Notes: generated by a model not told the origin, from the sequence alone. Numbered from the stretch's first letter, positions 46,780-56,109 are shown. The stretch: DNA of 64,000 nt from BD1-7 clade bacterium (GCA_902705835.1 CACSIN010000023.1:33112-97111), one strand, 5' to 3'. Numbers and translations are program-made.

Positions 46780-48030
46780 CTAACTCGCCCGTTTTTCTTG
46801 AGTAATTCGCCTCACTACGGTCGCTGATGAGTTTGATTCAGTAGATGCTGGCGTGAACGAAGCCAGCCCATCTATAATCCGCCGGCATCCCTCCTTAATC
46901 AGTGTATTGTCTAGACACAACGACAGCCGCAAACACCCTGGCAAACCAAATCCATCCGTACCGATCACTGCAACTTTGTATTCTTCAAGAAGGTACTCAG
47001 CAACAACATCAGCAGTCGCCGGTGCATCAAGCCCCTGCCCTTCAAGAAATGGCTGAATACCAAGAACCATAAAGTAGGTTGCGTGCAAGGGGTATATAAC
47101 AACCCCTTCCACAGCAGAAAACGCCTCTCTTACTATGCCGGCTCTTTCTTGATAACGCTCTATCGCACTCCCAATGTGCCCTGCACCAGCCTCGAGAGCC
47201 TCACAAGCGGCTATCTGCATTACCTCACACACACCACCACTAACCAGTGATTGCACACGAACACTCGCATCAATAACGGGCGTTGGTGCTATCGCATAAC
47301 CAATTCGCCAACCACTGATACCAAAGCTCTTTGAGAATCCATTTACTAGGATCAGTTGTTGGCGAATACTTTCACAGGTGATAAAACTGGTCGGATTCTG
47401 GTCAAATCGGAAGTACTCATACACTTCATCACTGATCAGATACAACTGCGAATATCGGGCAATAACGTCAGCATAAGCATTAATTTCAGCTTGATCCAAA
47501 ACAGCCCCTGTGGGATTGTTTGGAAAGCACATGATAACAAGCCGAGTTTTGTCGGAAATCGCATCATCCAGCGCCCGAGGTGATATTTTGAAGCCGGTTT
47601 CCGGCCCAGCAGTGATCATCACTGGCACACCACCAGCCAATAGCACTTGCCGAGAAAAAGAGCTCCAGGCAGGCCCAACAATCAGCACCTCATCCAATGG
47701 CTTCAATAACGCCATCATGATCTGAAACAGGCATTGCTTTGCACCATTGGCGATTATCACCTGAGACGGAACAACACTCACTCCATAATCTTGTGAATAT
47801 TTCGCACAGATCATACCTCGCAAGCGAGCGCTACCCTGAATGGGAGGATAGCGGTAGCAATCTTCAGTCGAAATAGCCTGCATTGCGGCTTTAACCACCT
47901 GATCAGGCGGCCCAAAATCAGGAACCCCAATATGCATCTGTATAATGTCGGCCAACTGGTTTTCAGGCATACAGCGGAGCTTTTGGATCATATTAACCAG
48001 CGGAGTGGACTCAATGTCAGTTCGCATCAC
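46780..48030 (-). CDS. PLP-dependent class I/II aminotransferase
   Basis: A 416-residue fold-type I aminotransferase. It shows NGAKQCLFQ for the phosphate contact, NNPTG (171-175), the pyridine-nitrogen Asp201 in ISDEVYEYFR, the Schiff-base Lys234 in NGFSKSFGISGWR and a C-terminal arginine (CLRLSLC) for the substrate carboxylate. It is distinct from the AlaA-type enzyme at 54895-56109. The family includes aspartate, aromatic and other amino-acid transaminases; the substrate is not determinable. The last 20 residues are a polar extension. It converges on the cyclase gene. Confidence 0.88.
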   Translation of the reverse strand: MMRTDIESTPLVNMIQKLRCMPENQLADIIQMHIGVPDFGPPDQVVKAAMQAISTEDCYRYPPIQGSARLRGMICAKYSQDYGVSVVPSQVIIANGAKQCLFQIMMALLKPLDEVLIVGPAWSSFSRQVLLAGGVPVMITAGPETGFKISPRALDDAISDKTRLVIMCFPNNPTGAVLDQAEINAYADVIARYSQLYLISDEVYEYFRFDQNPTSFITCESIRQQLILVNGFSKSFGISGWRIGYAIAPTPVIDASVRVQSLVSGGVCEVMQIAACEALEAGAGHIGSAIERYQERAGIVREAFSAVEGVVIYPLHATYFMVLGIQPFLEGQGLDAPATADVVAEYLLEEYKVAVIGTDGFGLPGCLRLSLCLDNTLIKEGCRRIIDGLASFTPASTESNSSATVVRRITQEKRAS

Positions 48031-48494
48031 TCATACTCCCGAATATCTCCCATAGACAACAGATTACGGCGTTATTACTGAGAATAGACCGAAAAAACGG
48101 GAAATATGCCAAACGCACCACAGTCAGAGGCTAAAACGGCCGTTTTGAAGCGATGTAAACATGCTGAAGCCTAATGATCATAAGTCTTTTATATATAGAG
48201 AGAGAACGGCAGGATAGAAAGACGCGAACTACAACACCGCAACCACATAGAACTAACAGTTTAGCAGTGACACACAGTAGAGATATTGGCGCAAACAATG
48301 GGCAGATAAGAAAAACGTAGCCGCTGAACTATCGGCTTATCAGGGATTCAATTTTTGAGTTTAACAAAAGAAACAAGCCAGGAAAGCTAGATAAACACTA
48401 AAGCGAAATAATCGGGATGACCAGAAATTGGCGGTGGAGGAAAAATTAGAAAATAAGCCAGGGCATCACTGCCCTGACAAATATCGGAAGACGA
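48031..48494. other. intergenic region between aminotransferase and DUF1329 genes
   Basis: No gene is seen in these 464 bases. They hold a perfect 14-base palindrome AAAACGGCCGTTTT (48133-48146), about 100 bases upstream of the aminotransferase start, an AT-rich stretch TTTTATATATAGAG near 48189, and the DUF1329 terminator at the right end. Confidence 0.6.
48441..48476 (-). terminator. intrinsic terminator of the DUF1329 gene
   Basis: CAGGGCA and TGCCCTG form a 7-base stem with a TCAC loop, 19 bases past the stop. On the minus strand it is followed by a T-rich tract (ATTTTC then ATTTTT), the usual intrinsic-terminator layout. Confidence 0.75.
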
Positions 48495-49868
48495 TTAACG
48501 ACGACCCATCTTACGCAGTTGGTTAGGAGAGAAGAAGTCTTTACCCTTCGGCTCCATTGCGAAGTTAACAGGACGAGTTTCGTTTACTAAGCGTACCGCA
48601 ACATATGCACCCTCTTGCAGGTCATAGTTAACCTGTGCACGTGGTACGTAACCTTTAAGATAGAAATCGTATACAGAGTTCATGAAACCGATACGGTACA
48701 GATCACCACGACCGTCATACATTTCGTAAGATGCAACTAACCAGCTATCTTCAGGCATGTAGAAACGACGCTTAGCGTAAATGTGACGCTGACCATCTTT
48801 CAACGTCGCTTCAACAATCCAAACACGGTGCAATTCATAACGCATATAGTCAGCGTTTACGTGCTTGCCCGGCAACAATGTTGCGTAATCAATATCTGCT
48901 GAGTCAAACTTGTAGTTGTGGTAAGGAACATAAATTTCTTTCTTACCGATCAATTTCCAGTTGTAACGATCCATGCCGCCGTTGAAGCCCATGCCATCAT
49001 CAGCAGTCATCAGACCACCTGGTCCTACCGGAGTGTCATAACCAACGTCCGGTGCACGCTTAACACGCTTCGCGCCAGGAATATAAACCCAAGCTTTACG
49101 CTTGTGAGTCAACTGGTCAACAGGTTCGTGAACAACAACCATCTCGCCTTTCTTACGCTTAGGCTCAAGAACACGGTGGAAAACATAAGCTGCGTTAATA
49201 TCGATATCTTCAGATACTTTACCCACTGGGTGAGTGCCGTAAGCCAAAGGAGTTTCAATCAACAACTCAGTACGGTGACGTTGCTGGGAACCTTTGTTAT
49301 AAACCGCGATCTCGTCGTAGGTTGCATCAGCAACAGCCATTGGCTGGTTAAAACGTGCGTTCCAGATAACTTCAGCGCCGTTCTCAGGAATTGGGAAAGG
49401 TGCACCACCGGTGTATTGTTGCAAACCATCGATATTAACAAGTTTCGCATGACCCACGTTCCACTTGGTACGTTCTTCGATGTCTGACTTGTAGCGGAAA
49501 TCACGGTGTGTTTTGTAAACAGGCACGGTGAATGAATCCGGGTACTTTTCGAACAAAGCGATGGTGCCATTGGTCAGCTTATCGCGGTACTTGTCCAGCT
49601 CAGCTGCAGTAATGACGAACAAAGGTTTCTCATTGGCATACGGATCTGGGTAAGCCTTGCCTGGCTCGTAGGCCAGCCCTTCAGGCAAACCAACTGTAGT
49701 ACCGCCCCATGCAGGGATGGAACCATCAGCGTTGGCTTTCGGGTTAGCACCCATCGGTGTCAGCTCAGTGCCTAACTTGGCCTGATCAGCTGAGGTCGCC
49801 GCCACAGAGATTAAAGGAGTTACTGCCAGCGTTGCCGCTAGCAAGCTGTGTTTCAGAATGCTTTTCAT
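48495..49868 (-). CDS. DUF1329 family periplasmic/outer-membrane-associated protein
   Basis: A 457-residue protein with a clear signal peptide (MKSILKHSLLAATLAV, cleavage near SVAATSA). The mature part begins with the family-typical LGTELTPMGA, then DGSIPAWGGT, and carries the DFRYKSD and KRVKRAPDVGYDTP blocks seen in DUF1329 proteins of Pseudomonas and marine gammaproteobacteria. The family is structurally related to LolA/LolB-type lipoprotein carriers and is often found next to DUF1302 proteins and RND/MMPL exporters. Here it is alone, with its own intrinsic terminator, and no DUF1302 gene is in the window. Hydrophobic-compound handling in the envelope is an inference from that context. Confidence 0.9.
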   Translation of the reverse strand: MKSILKHSLLAATLAVTPLISVAATSADQAKLGTELTPMGANPKANADGSIPAWGGTTVGLPEGLAYEPGKAYPDPYANEKPLFVITAAELDKYRDKLTNGTIALFEKYPDSFTVPVYKTHRDFRYKSDIEERTKWNVGHAKLVNIDGLQQYTGGAPFPIPENGAEVIWNARFNQPMAVADATYDEIAVYNKGSQQRHRTELLIETPLAYGTHPVGKVSEDIDINAAYVFHRVLEPKRKKGEMVVVHEPVDQLTHKRKAWVYIPGAKRVKRAPDVGYDTPVGPGGLMTADDGMGFNGGMDRYNWKLIGKKEIYVPYHNYKFDSADIDYATLLPGKHVNADYMRYELHRVWIVEATLKDGQRHIYAKRRFYMPEDSWLVASYEMYDGRGDLYRIGFMNSVYDFYLKGYVPRAQVNYDLQEGAYVAVRLVNETRPVNFAMEPKGKDFFSPNQLRKMGRR

Positions 49869-50071
49869 TCATTGTCACCGTTTTATTGTTATTGAGGCCC
49901 CGTACCTGAAGACGGCCAAATCTCATGATGTTAAATCATATACTCAACAGGTACGCATGTTTAATTATTGGGGTAAAGCGTAGATAGTGAGACTAAAGAA
50001 ACCGCTATTAAAAAACAAGCGGGGTATAGCACTTAGAGATATAAATTTTCTGCTAAAACTGCCCTTATGCT

Positions 50072-50899
50072 CTATTGCCGTGATGTACGTAATACTGCTG
50101 GTGAAAATTCCATCGAATTTGCACGCCAAGGATTAATATCCAGCCCCCCCCTGCGAGTGTACCGCGCATACACAGACAACGCATCAGGTTTACATAACTT
50201 ACTGATATCTTGATAAATCTGTTCGACACACTGCTCATGAAATCCTTGATGATTTCGATAGGAGACAATGTAAGCTAAAAGCTGAGATTCGTTGATTATA
50301 CCACCCCGATATTCAATAAATACCGTTGCCCAGTCAGGCTGCCCCGTTACAGGGCATAGAGAGCGCAGTAAATGCGATTTCAACCGATAGTGACCACGAT
50401 TAAGCAGATCAACGGACTCAGCTAACAGTCTCGCGTCAGGCTCATATTGGGTGCATTTAACTGAAATCTCATCAAGGCACTTGAACGTGTCATCAGCTTG
50501 GATGGCGTAATCATCCACACCAAACAGATTTACCGTAACATTACCTCCGGATACGACTGACAAATCTTTTTCTAACACTTTAACCAAGTCTCCGACACTT
50601 TCCATGACCGTTTGATTAAAGCTATTTAGGTAGAGTTTAAACGATTTGGATTCAACCAGATTTTCGGAAGTGCATTCAAACAAGAAGTCGACAATTGCAA
50701 CTTGTGGCATTCCATCAGAGTTTAACCAAGAAACTTCATAAGCTGTCCATCGATCGAACCCGAAAAACGGCAAAGCTTCTGTGTTGATACTCAGCTCACT
50801 TCGCCCTTGTGCTCGCGGCACTGGAAAAAGCAAGCTCGGGTCATAATCAAAGCTATACGCGGTATCCTTACCGAGTAAAATATCATCGGATAACGCCAT
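50072..50899 (-). CDS. queF: NADPH-dependent 7-cyano-7-deazaguanine reductase
   Basis: A 275-residue enzyme of the long, E. coli-type QueF family, reducing preQ0 to preQ1 in queuosine synthesis. The QueF motif is ESKSFKLYLNSFN. The nucleophile that forms the thioimide is Cys182 and the proton donor Asp189 in CPVTGQPDW, matching C190 and D197 of E. coli. The C-terminus has FHEQCVEQI and ARYTRRGGLDINPWR, also typical. It starts 2 bases after the stop of an ABC permease gene and is last in a yadG-yadH-queF operon. Other queuosine genes are not in the window. Confidence 0.96.
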   Translation of the reverse strand: MALSDDILLGKDTAYSFDYDPSLLFPVPRAQGRSELSINTEALPFFGFDRWTAYEVSWLNSDGMPQVAIVDFLFECTSENLVESKSFKLYLNSFNQTVMESVGDLVKVLEKDLSVVSGGNVTVNLFGVDDYAIQADDTFKCLDEISVKCTQYEPDARLLAESVDLLNRGHYRLKSHLLRSLCPVTGQPDWATVFIEYRGGIINESQLLAYIVSYRNHQGFHEQCVEQIYQDISKLCKPDALSVYARYTRRGGLDINPWRANSMEFSPAVLRTSRQ

Positions 50900-50901
50900 A
50901 A

Positions 50902-51675
50902 TCAGTGCCTTAGCCCTCTACTGGTTTTCAGCAAATACAAACAAACCACGGCAGCGACAACCGACGACAGACCAATCATTGCAAATGCGAAATGAACATT
51001 GATATCGGTATACCCGAGAATACCGTAGCGAAATGCGTTAACGATATAAAGAATCGGATTGATTTGGGAAACATCACCCCAAAACGACGGCAAAAGATCT
51101 ATCGAATAGAACACGCCACCCAAATAGATCAGCGGCGTTAAAACAAACGTCGGGATAACTGATATATCATCAAAACTCTTAGCGTATATCGCGTTAATCA
51201 TGCCCAATAACGAAAATAGTATGGAGGTTAGAATAACCACAGAAATCGTCACTGCAAAATTATAGATTTTTAACTCGGTGAAAAACAACGACAGAGCAGT
51301 AACAAGCACCCCCACCATCAACCCCCGCGCAACGCCTCCAAGCACATATCCGGTAAGGATCACACCATTAGGCACCGGCGAAACCAGGATCTCTTCGATG
51401 TAATGGCCGAATTTGGCACCAAAAAATGACGACACGACGTTTGAATAGCTATTGGTGATCACTGACATCATGATCAAGCCCGGCACAACAAACTCCATGT
51501 AAGAATGCCCACCCATCTCGCCAATACGAGATCCGATAAGGTTACCGAAAATCACAAAATACAACGACATTGTAATCGCAGGAGGCACTAAGGTTTGCAC
51601 CCAAATGCGCATAAAACGGCGAATCTCACGCATCACAATGGTACTGAAGGCAACCCACTGAAGGTGTAGCGGCAT
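50902..51675 (-). CDS. yadH: ABC-2 type transporter permease (YadH-like)
   Basis: A 257-residue permease with about six membrane helices. The family signature lies in VVSSFFGAKFGHYIEEILVSPVPN and in PLIYLGGVFYSIDLLP. It pairs with the ATPase encoded five bases upstream to make an exporter. The E. coli YadGH pair is uncharacterised in detail; relatives export polysaccharides, lipids or drugs. It is the middle gene of a three-gene operon ending with queF. Confidence 0.9.
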   Translation of the reverse strand: MPLHLQWVAFSTIVMREIRRFMRIWVQTLVPPAITMSLYFVIFGNLIGSRIGEMGGHSYMEFVVPGLIMMSVITNSYSNVVSSFFGAKFGHYIEEILVSPVPNGVILTGYVLGGVARGLMVGVLVTALSLFFTELKIYNFAVTISVVILTSILFSLLGMINAIYAKSFDDISVIPTFVLTPLIYLGGVFYSIDLLPSFWGDVSQINPILYIVNAFRYGILGYTDINVHFAFAMIGLSSVVAAVVCLYLLKTSRGLRH

Positions 51676-51680
51676 ATGAG

Positions 51681-52601
51681 TTACTCCCCGTTAACCAGTT
51701 TCACAAAAAGCTCTTCCAAGCGATTTGCTTTGTTACGCATTGAGCGCACTTCAATGCCCTGCCCTGAAATCGCGGAAAACACATCATTCAAGTTCTGATC
51801 CTTATGAACAGCGACAGCAAAACAGTGGTCATCCATTAGCTCAAGCTTGAAGCCATCAATTGCAAAATCACCAGGCAAGCTACCTTGAACATCAAAAATA
51901 AAGGTTTCTTCTTGGAGTTCTTTCAACAGGTCTTTCATCGATGAATGCTGCACGATGGTGCCGTGATCAATAATCGCGATATTCCGGCACAAACTCTCCG
52001 CTTCTTCCAAATAATGGGTTGTCAGAATAATCGTTGTGCCCTGCTCATTAACTTTCTGCAGAAACTCCCACATCGAACGCCGCATTTCGATATCAACACC
52101 CGCAGTGGGCTCATCGAGAATCAATAATTTGGGTTCATGAATCAATGCACGGGCAATCATCAGCCGACGCTTCATGCCGCCAGACAGCATTTTACTCGGC
52201 ACGTCGCGTTTATCCCATAAACCCAAATCCCGCAGCAACTGATCGGCGCGATGCCGCGCTGCACGCGCAGAAATACCGTAGTAGCCGGCTTGAATGGTCA
52301 AGATATTGCGTACTTTCTCAAACTGATTGAAGTTGAATTCCTGCGGTACCACACCAATCATCGACTTCGCCTTACTGAAGTGTCGATCAATATCGATACC
52401 GAAAATCTGAACTTCACCGCTGGTTTTAATCACCAGGGAATTGAGAATGCCGATGGTTGTCGATTTGCCAGCACCATTTGGGCCAAGCAAAGCAAAAAAG
52501 TCGCCTTTTTGCACATCCAGATCGATGCCCCTTAGCGCCTGATGCCCACCCGCATATGTTTTGGAGAGATTTTTTATAGAGACAGCAACTGTCATAGACA
52601 C
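51681..52601 (-). CDS. yadG: ABC transporter ATP-binding protein (YadG-like)
   Basis: A 306-residue ABC ATPase. Walker A is [14 protein letters not shown], the signature [12 protein letters not shown], Walker [13 protein letters not shown], and the H-loop TTHYLEEAE. The C-terminal 80 residues form a regulatory domain common in ABC-2 exporters. Together with the YadH-like permease it should form a dimeric exporter of unknown substrate. First gene of the operon with queF; a perfect TATAAT lies about 30 bases before the start. Confidence 0.92.
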   Translation of the reverse strand: MSMTVAVSIKNLSKTYAGGHQALRGIDLDVQKGDFFALLGPNGAGKSTTIGILNSLVIKTSGEVQIFGIDIDRHFSKAKSMIGVVPQEFNFNQFEKVRNILTIQAGYYGISARAARHRADQLLRDLGLWDKRDVPSKMLSGGMKRRLMIARALIHEPKLLILDEPTAGVDIEMRRSMWEFLQKVNEQGTTIILTTHYLEEAESLCRNIAIIDHGTIVQHSSMKDLLKELQEETFIFDVQGSLPGDFAIDGFKLELMDDHCFAVAVHKDQNLNDVFSAISGQGIEVRSMRNKANRLEELFVKLVNGE

Positions 52602-52631
52602 CCGAAACCGTATAACCCAGTAAATTGGTCA

Positions 52632-52637
52632 ATTATA
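52632..52637 (-). promoter_or_regulatory. possible -10 element of the yadG-yadH-queF operon
   Basis: A perfect TATAAT on the minus strand, 30 bases before the yadG ATG. The -35 region is poor at normal spacings, so support is partial. Confidence 0.35.
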
Positions 52638-52683
52638 CCGGTTTTGGACATCAAATTGGGAAGCCTGAAGAAAAAGGATGTTT

Positions 52684-52821
52684 TTAATTGTCCTGAGCTT
52701 GCTCCTCAGACTCTACATCATTGTTGCATGAGCCGTTATAGCAAAATACGTAATTATCCGTGTTACACCCGGCAAAGAACAACGACGCAACAAATACTGA
52801 CAACACCCAAATCCCTTTCAT
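52684..52821 (-). CDS. small cysteine-rich lipoprotein, 45 residues
   Basis: A short gene with a complete lipoprotein signal peptide: basic start MKGIWVLS, hydrophobic core, and lipobox FFAGC with the lipidated Cys at 19. The mature peptide is only 27 residues, begins Cys-Asn, contains two more cysteines (CYNGSC) able to form a disulfide, and ends in an acidic tail. GGGATG lies just upstream of the ATG. The family is unknown to me. The residue after the Cys (Asn) leaves outer-membrane sorting likely. Its short length makes it easy to miss; it could also be a decayed remnant, but the intact signal argues against this. Confidence 0.6.
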   Translation of the reverse strand: MKGIWVLSVFVASLFFAGCNTDNYVFCYNGSCNNDVESEEQAQDN

Positions 52822-52980
52822 AACATCCCACTTCAATCATTTTTCGAAGCAGGATATTACGCGATGAGGAGGTACCGAAACATTACGGACCATTACAAAC
52901 AAAACGGGGGCGTAAGATCATGACGTCTAAAACTAACATCTATCGCACCTAGCTAGTCGCTTAACTAGGCAAGAAACGCA

Positions 52981-53589
52981 TTAGAATTCGAACTGCATGC
53001 CCACTGTATAAGACCACTTCTTCAATTCAAGATTGATATTTGTCCCACGCTGCAGGGCATTTACGGTAGTTAACATATAATCAAACTCTGTCGTAAACAC
53101 GACATTTCGATGCACGATAAAATCCGCGCCAATACCAGCTACAAACGCTATGCCATCCCAGCTGGTTGTTTTATCCGATACCGCCTGAGCAACATAATCG
53201 TAATCTTGGGTGTAATAAGAATAACCTGCACCGCCCTTACCCCAAATTCGGATGGAATCGCCAAGTTGGCCGCCGAGCTTACCGGTAAATAACAACTGCG
53301 ATGCGGTGGAATCACTGCCCTCAATCAACTCCAGTGCACCAGTACTAACATAGCTCGCCTCAAAGGCAAAATTTTGGGAAACACGGTAGCCGCCAAATAA
53401 CGTGTACTGAAGCCCTGTAGCAGAACCATTAGCTGAAAGCACAGGATCCTTTTGACTTAAGTCCACACCGGCAATACCAGCCGACAACCCAAAATAGCCG
53501 CGCTTATCTTCATCACGAGCAGTAGCTGATAGAGAGAATGACAGCAGGCACAAAGACAATGCCAGCTTACGCATAAGCGTCAAATTCAT
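52981..53589 (-). CDS. outer-membrane beta-barrel protein
   Basis: A 202-residue secreted protein with signal peptide (LMRKLALSLCLLSFSL, cleavage near SATARD) and alternating amphipathic strands ending in a terminal Phe (GMQFEF), the signal for barrel assembly. It resembles the eight-stranded OmpA-like/OmpW-like barrel group (GYFGLSAGIAG, YRVSQNFAFEASYVSTG). Such proteins are small porins or adhesins. The ATG at 53589 is preceded by AGGTG at 7 bases; the upstream frame to 53793 is spurious. It lies downstream of a tRNA operon on the same strand, but a terminator intervenes. Confidence 0.85.
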   Translation of the reverse strand: MNLTLMRKLALSLCLLSFSLSATARDEDKRGYFGLSAGIAGVDLSQKDPVLSANGSATGLQYTLFGGYRVSQNFAFEASYVSTGALELIEGSDSTASQLLFTGKLGGQLGDSIRIWGKGGAGYSYYTQDYDYVAQAVSDKTTSWDGIAFVAGIGADFIVHRNVVFTTEFDYMLTTVNALQRGTNINLELKKWSYTVGMQFEF

Positions 53590-53822
53590 AGTGGACACCT
53601 GATTATTATTAAATGTGAGATCCATACAAACATTGTTGCGTTCAGATCTAAACTCCAACCATGGAAAGCCGCCTGAATGCTCTAACCGAAAAAGGATACA
53701 CATTCCATTACCAAGATGAAATACCGAACTGCATAAAAGGCGATCACAATGTAAATCATCACCTGTGTGCATCCATCCTATCCCGCTGCGCAAGAGCTGC
53801 TTTACTCGGAATTAAAGACATA

Positions 53823-53856
53823 AAAAAACCGCGTACATTTCTGTACACGGTTTTTT
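53823..53856 (-). terminator. terminator of the tRNA-Glu/tRNA-Gly operon
   Basis: A near-perfect 15-base stem (one C/A mismatch) with loop TTTC lies 6 bases past the tRNA-Gly CCA end. Its arms end in six A and six T, so it can terminate on both strands. Confidence 0.85.
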
Positions 53857-53862
53857 AAAATT

Positions 53863-53938
53863 TGGAGCGGGAAACCGGGTTCGAACCGGCGACCTCAACC
53901 TTGGCAAGGTTGCGCTCTACCAACTGAGCTATTCCCGC
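53863..53938 (-). tRNA. tRNA-Gly (GCC)
   Basis: A 76-base tRNA with all arms, starting GCGGGAAT and ending in an encoded CCA. The acceptor stem pairs GCGGGAA with TTCCCGC, the anticodon loop reads TTGCCAA, giving anticodon GCC, and the T loop is TTCGAAC. It is separated by one base from the tRNA-Glu gene, so both come from one transcript. Confidence 0.97.
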
Positions 53939-53939
53939 A

Positions 53940-54015
53940 TGGTATCCCGTAGGGGGTTTGAACCCCTGTTACCGCCGTGAAAGGGCGGTGTCCTAGACCA
54001 CTAGACGAACGGGAC
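53940..54015 (-). tRNA. tRNA-Glu (TTC), copy 1
   Basis: A 76-base tRNA starting GTCCCGTTCG and ending ACGGGATACCA with encoded CCA. The anticodon loop CTTTCAC gives anticodon TTC. The sequence is identical over the full length to the copy at 59100-59175. It is first gene of the tRNA-Glu/tRNA-Gly operon with a consensus promoter upstream. Confidence 0.97.
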
Positions 54016-54045
54016 AGTGCTACGTGTTCGTTAAGAACGGCGCGC

Positions 54046-54074
54046 ATTTTATGGCTGGAGACCAACACTGTCAA
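54046..54074 (-). promoter_or_regulatory. strong sigma70 promoter of the tRNA operon
   Basis: TTGACA (54074-54069) and TAAAAT (54051-54046) are exactly 17 bases apart on the minus strand. The bases just after the -10 are GCGCGCCG, a GC-rich discriminator like those of stringently controlled stable-RNA promoters. Confidence 0.8.
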
Positions 54075-54202
54075 CAAAAAATCTTCAAAAATTTCAATCT
54101 CTTACCAGAACCCCTAACTAACAGCGCATTTTGATCGCAAAACCATCAACACATCCCGCTAAAGGTCAATCGCATACACGGCGGCGCGCTCGAACACCCT
54201 GC

Positions 54203-54601
54203 TTAACCGTCGCGCTTATTCAAATTCAAAGACGCCGAATTAATACAATACCGCAAGCCTGTGGGCGCAGGCCCGTCTTCAAACACGTGCCCCAGATGCG
54301 TTTCACAGTGGCTGCAGGTCACTTCAACACGTCGCATTCCATGGCTAGCATCAAAATGCTCAACAACGGCATCCTTAGCCAGCGGCTGATAATAACTCGG
54401 CCAGCCACTGCCAGAATCGTATTTGGTTTCGGAATCAAATAACGGCTGACCGCAGCCAGCGCACTGATAGATACCCGAATCTTTGCAATCCCAATACTTG
54501 CCGCTGAATGCCCGTTCGGTGCCGGCCTCACGGCAGACGCGATACGCCTCGTCACCCAATTGCTCACGCCACTGTTCGTCAGTTTTTTCTATCTCAGCCA
54601 T
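54203..54601 (-). CDS. msrB: peptide-methionine (R)-S-oxide reductase
   Basis: A 132-residue MsrB, repairing the R form of methionine sulfoxide in proteins. The zinc-binding CxxC pairs are CAGC and CSHC, the substrate motif is [10 protein letters not shown], and the catalytic Cys lies in [10 protein letters not shown]. The ATG at 54601 has GAGG five bases upstream and matches the usual N-terminus of the family; the ATG at 54622 would add seven residues and lacks a ribosome site. It is cytosolic, without msrA nearby. It is divergent from alaA. Confidence 0.95.
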   Translation of the reverse strand: MAEIEKTDEQWREQLGDEAYRVCREAGTERAFSGKYWDCKDSGIYQCAGCGQPLFDSETKYDSGSGWPSYYQPLAKDAVVEHFDASHGMRRVEVTCSHCETHLGHVFEDGPAPTGLRYCINSASLNLNKRDG

Positions 54602-54856
54602 AAACACCTCATCGTTTGCCATTATTCTGATCTTGTTGACCTGACCGTTCGACTACGTCAGTTACTATTCATTCAACTGGCGACATTGGCACAGGCAATG
54701 AATGGAAACAGAACACGAGTTCATGCAGAACATATACATCGCAGTCGCAGTCACGGTCCATTACCTCATTCAATACTCTACGGCCATCACCGCCAAACAG
54801 GCCTATCAGAATCGTTGTAAAGCTACAATATTTCATACTCTTGGTGATTTTTTAAG

Positions 54857-54862
54857 TATAAT
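54857..54862 (+). promoter_or_regulatory. possible -10 element of alaA
   Basis: A perfect TATAAT 32 bases before the alaA ATG. The bases at the -35 position (CATACT at 17-base spacing) match poorly, which would fit an activated or weak promoter. Confidence 0.4.
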
Positions 54863-54894
54863 GCCCGATTACCTGAGAGATTAACGGTAACGTT

Positions 54895-56109
54895 ATGAAA
54901 ACCATCCAAAAATCCGACAAACTCATCAACGTCTGCTACGACATTCGCGGCCCTGTTCTCGAAGAGGCCATGCGCCTAGAAGAAGAAGGCAACCGCATCA
55001 TAAAATTGAATGTTGGCAACCCTGCCCCATTCGGTTTCGACGCGCCAGACGAAATCATTCAGGATGTTATTCGTAACTTGCCAGCCGCTCAGGGCTATTC
55101 AGAATCAAAAGGCATCTTCAGTGCACGCAAAGCTATCATGCAGGATTGCCAACTACGCGGCATTCAGCATGTTGAAATTGACGACATCCTACTAGGCAAC
55201 GGTGTTAGTGAACTCATCGTAATGGCGACTCAGGCACTGCTAAACAATGGTGATGAAGTACTGATACCCGCACCGGACTACCCACTCTGGACCGCAGCGG
55301 TCAACCTTTCGGGCGGAAAACCAGTCCACTATATCTGTGATGAAGAATCAGACTGGAACCCGGATATCGACGATATTCGCTCAAAGATTACGCCAAAAAC
55401 ACGCGCGATTGTCATCATCAACCCAAACAACCCTACTGGTGCTGTCTACGACAAAGCCATTTTGCAGCAGTTAGCAGACCTTGCCCAAGAACATCAGCTG
55501 GTTGTTTTTGCCGATGAAATTTATGACCGCATACTTTACGAAGATGCCATCCACCACCCGATGGCAACCATGATCCAAGACACGCTTTGCGTGACCTTCA
55601 GCGGTCTTTCCAAATCTTATCGATTGGCAGGTTTTCGTTCAGGCTGGGCGTTTTTTACCGGCCGCAAACAAGATTGCCGCAGTTATATCGAGGGCTTTAA
55701 TATGCTCTCGTCGATGCGCCTTTGCTCTAACGTACCCGCACAATACGCCATCCAAACTGCGCTGGGCGGCTACCAGAGCATTAATGACTTAGTACTCCCC
55801 AAAGGCCGACTCTATGAACAACTTGAAGCGGGCTACGATGCACTGACGTCAATACCAGGCATCTCCTGCGTTAAACCCAAGGGAAGTATTTACCTATTCC
55901 CCAAGCTGGATCCAAAACGCTACCCGGTTTTACACGATGAAAAAATCGTGTTGGATTTTCTAAAACAAGAGAAAATTTTACTGGTTCAAGGCTCGGCATT
56001 TAACATCACTGACCAACAACATTTGCGTGTTGTATTCCTACCACGCGTTGATGATTTGGTGGATGCGATCGACCGTTTCGGAGATTTTATTCAGAAGTAC
56101 AAGTTCTAA
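54895..56109 (+). CDS. alaA: glutamate-pyruvate aminotransferase
   Basis: A 404-residue PLP enzyme, nearly the same length as E. coli AlaA (405). It begins with the AlaA-type IQKSDKLINVCYDIRGPVLEEA, then LNVGNPAPFGF, NPNNPTG (176-182), ADEIYDRILY, the Schiff-base Lys240 in SGLSKSYRLAGFRSGW and a C-terminal LRVVFLP. It makes alanine from pyruvate with glutamate as donor. Its stop overlaps the start of the next gene by one base (TAATG), so the two are translationally coupled. Confidence 0.93.
   Translation: MKTIQKSDKLINVCYDIRGPVLEEAMRLEEEGNRIIKLNVGNPAPFGFDAPDEIIQDVIRNLPAAQGYSESKGIFSARKAIMQDCQLRGIQHVEIDDILLGNGVSELIVMATQALLNNGDEVLIPAPDYPLWTAAVNLSGGKPVHYICDEESDWNPDIDDIRSKITPKTRAIVIINPNNPTGAVYDKAILQQLADLAQEHQLVVFADEIYDRILYEDAIHHPMATMIQDTLCVTFSGLSKSYRLAGFRSGWAFFTGRKQDCRSYIEGFNMLSSMRLCSNVPAQYAIQTALGGYQSINDLVLPKGRLYEQLEAGYDALTSIPGISCVKPKGSIYLFPKLDPKRYPVLHDEKIVLDFLKQEKILLVQGSAFNITDQQHLRVVFLPRVDDLVDAIDRFGDFIQKYKF

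Noticed and set aside
53661..53858. Plus-strand small frame upstream of the outer-membrane barrel gene
   Set aside because: Overlaps the tRNA operon terminator and has no ribosome site.
54319..54567. Second minus-strand frame inside msrB
   Set aside because: Alternate frame of the clear MsrB coding sequence.
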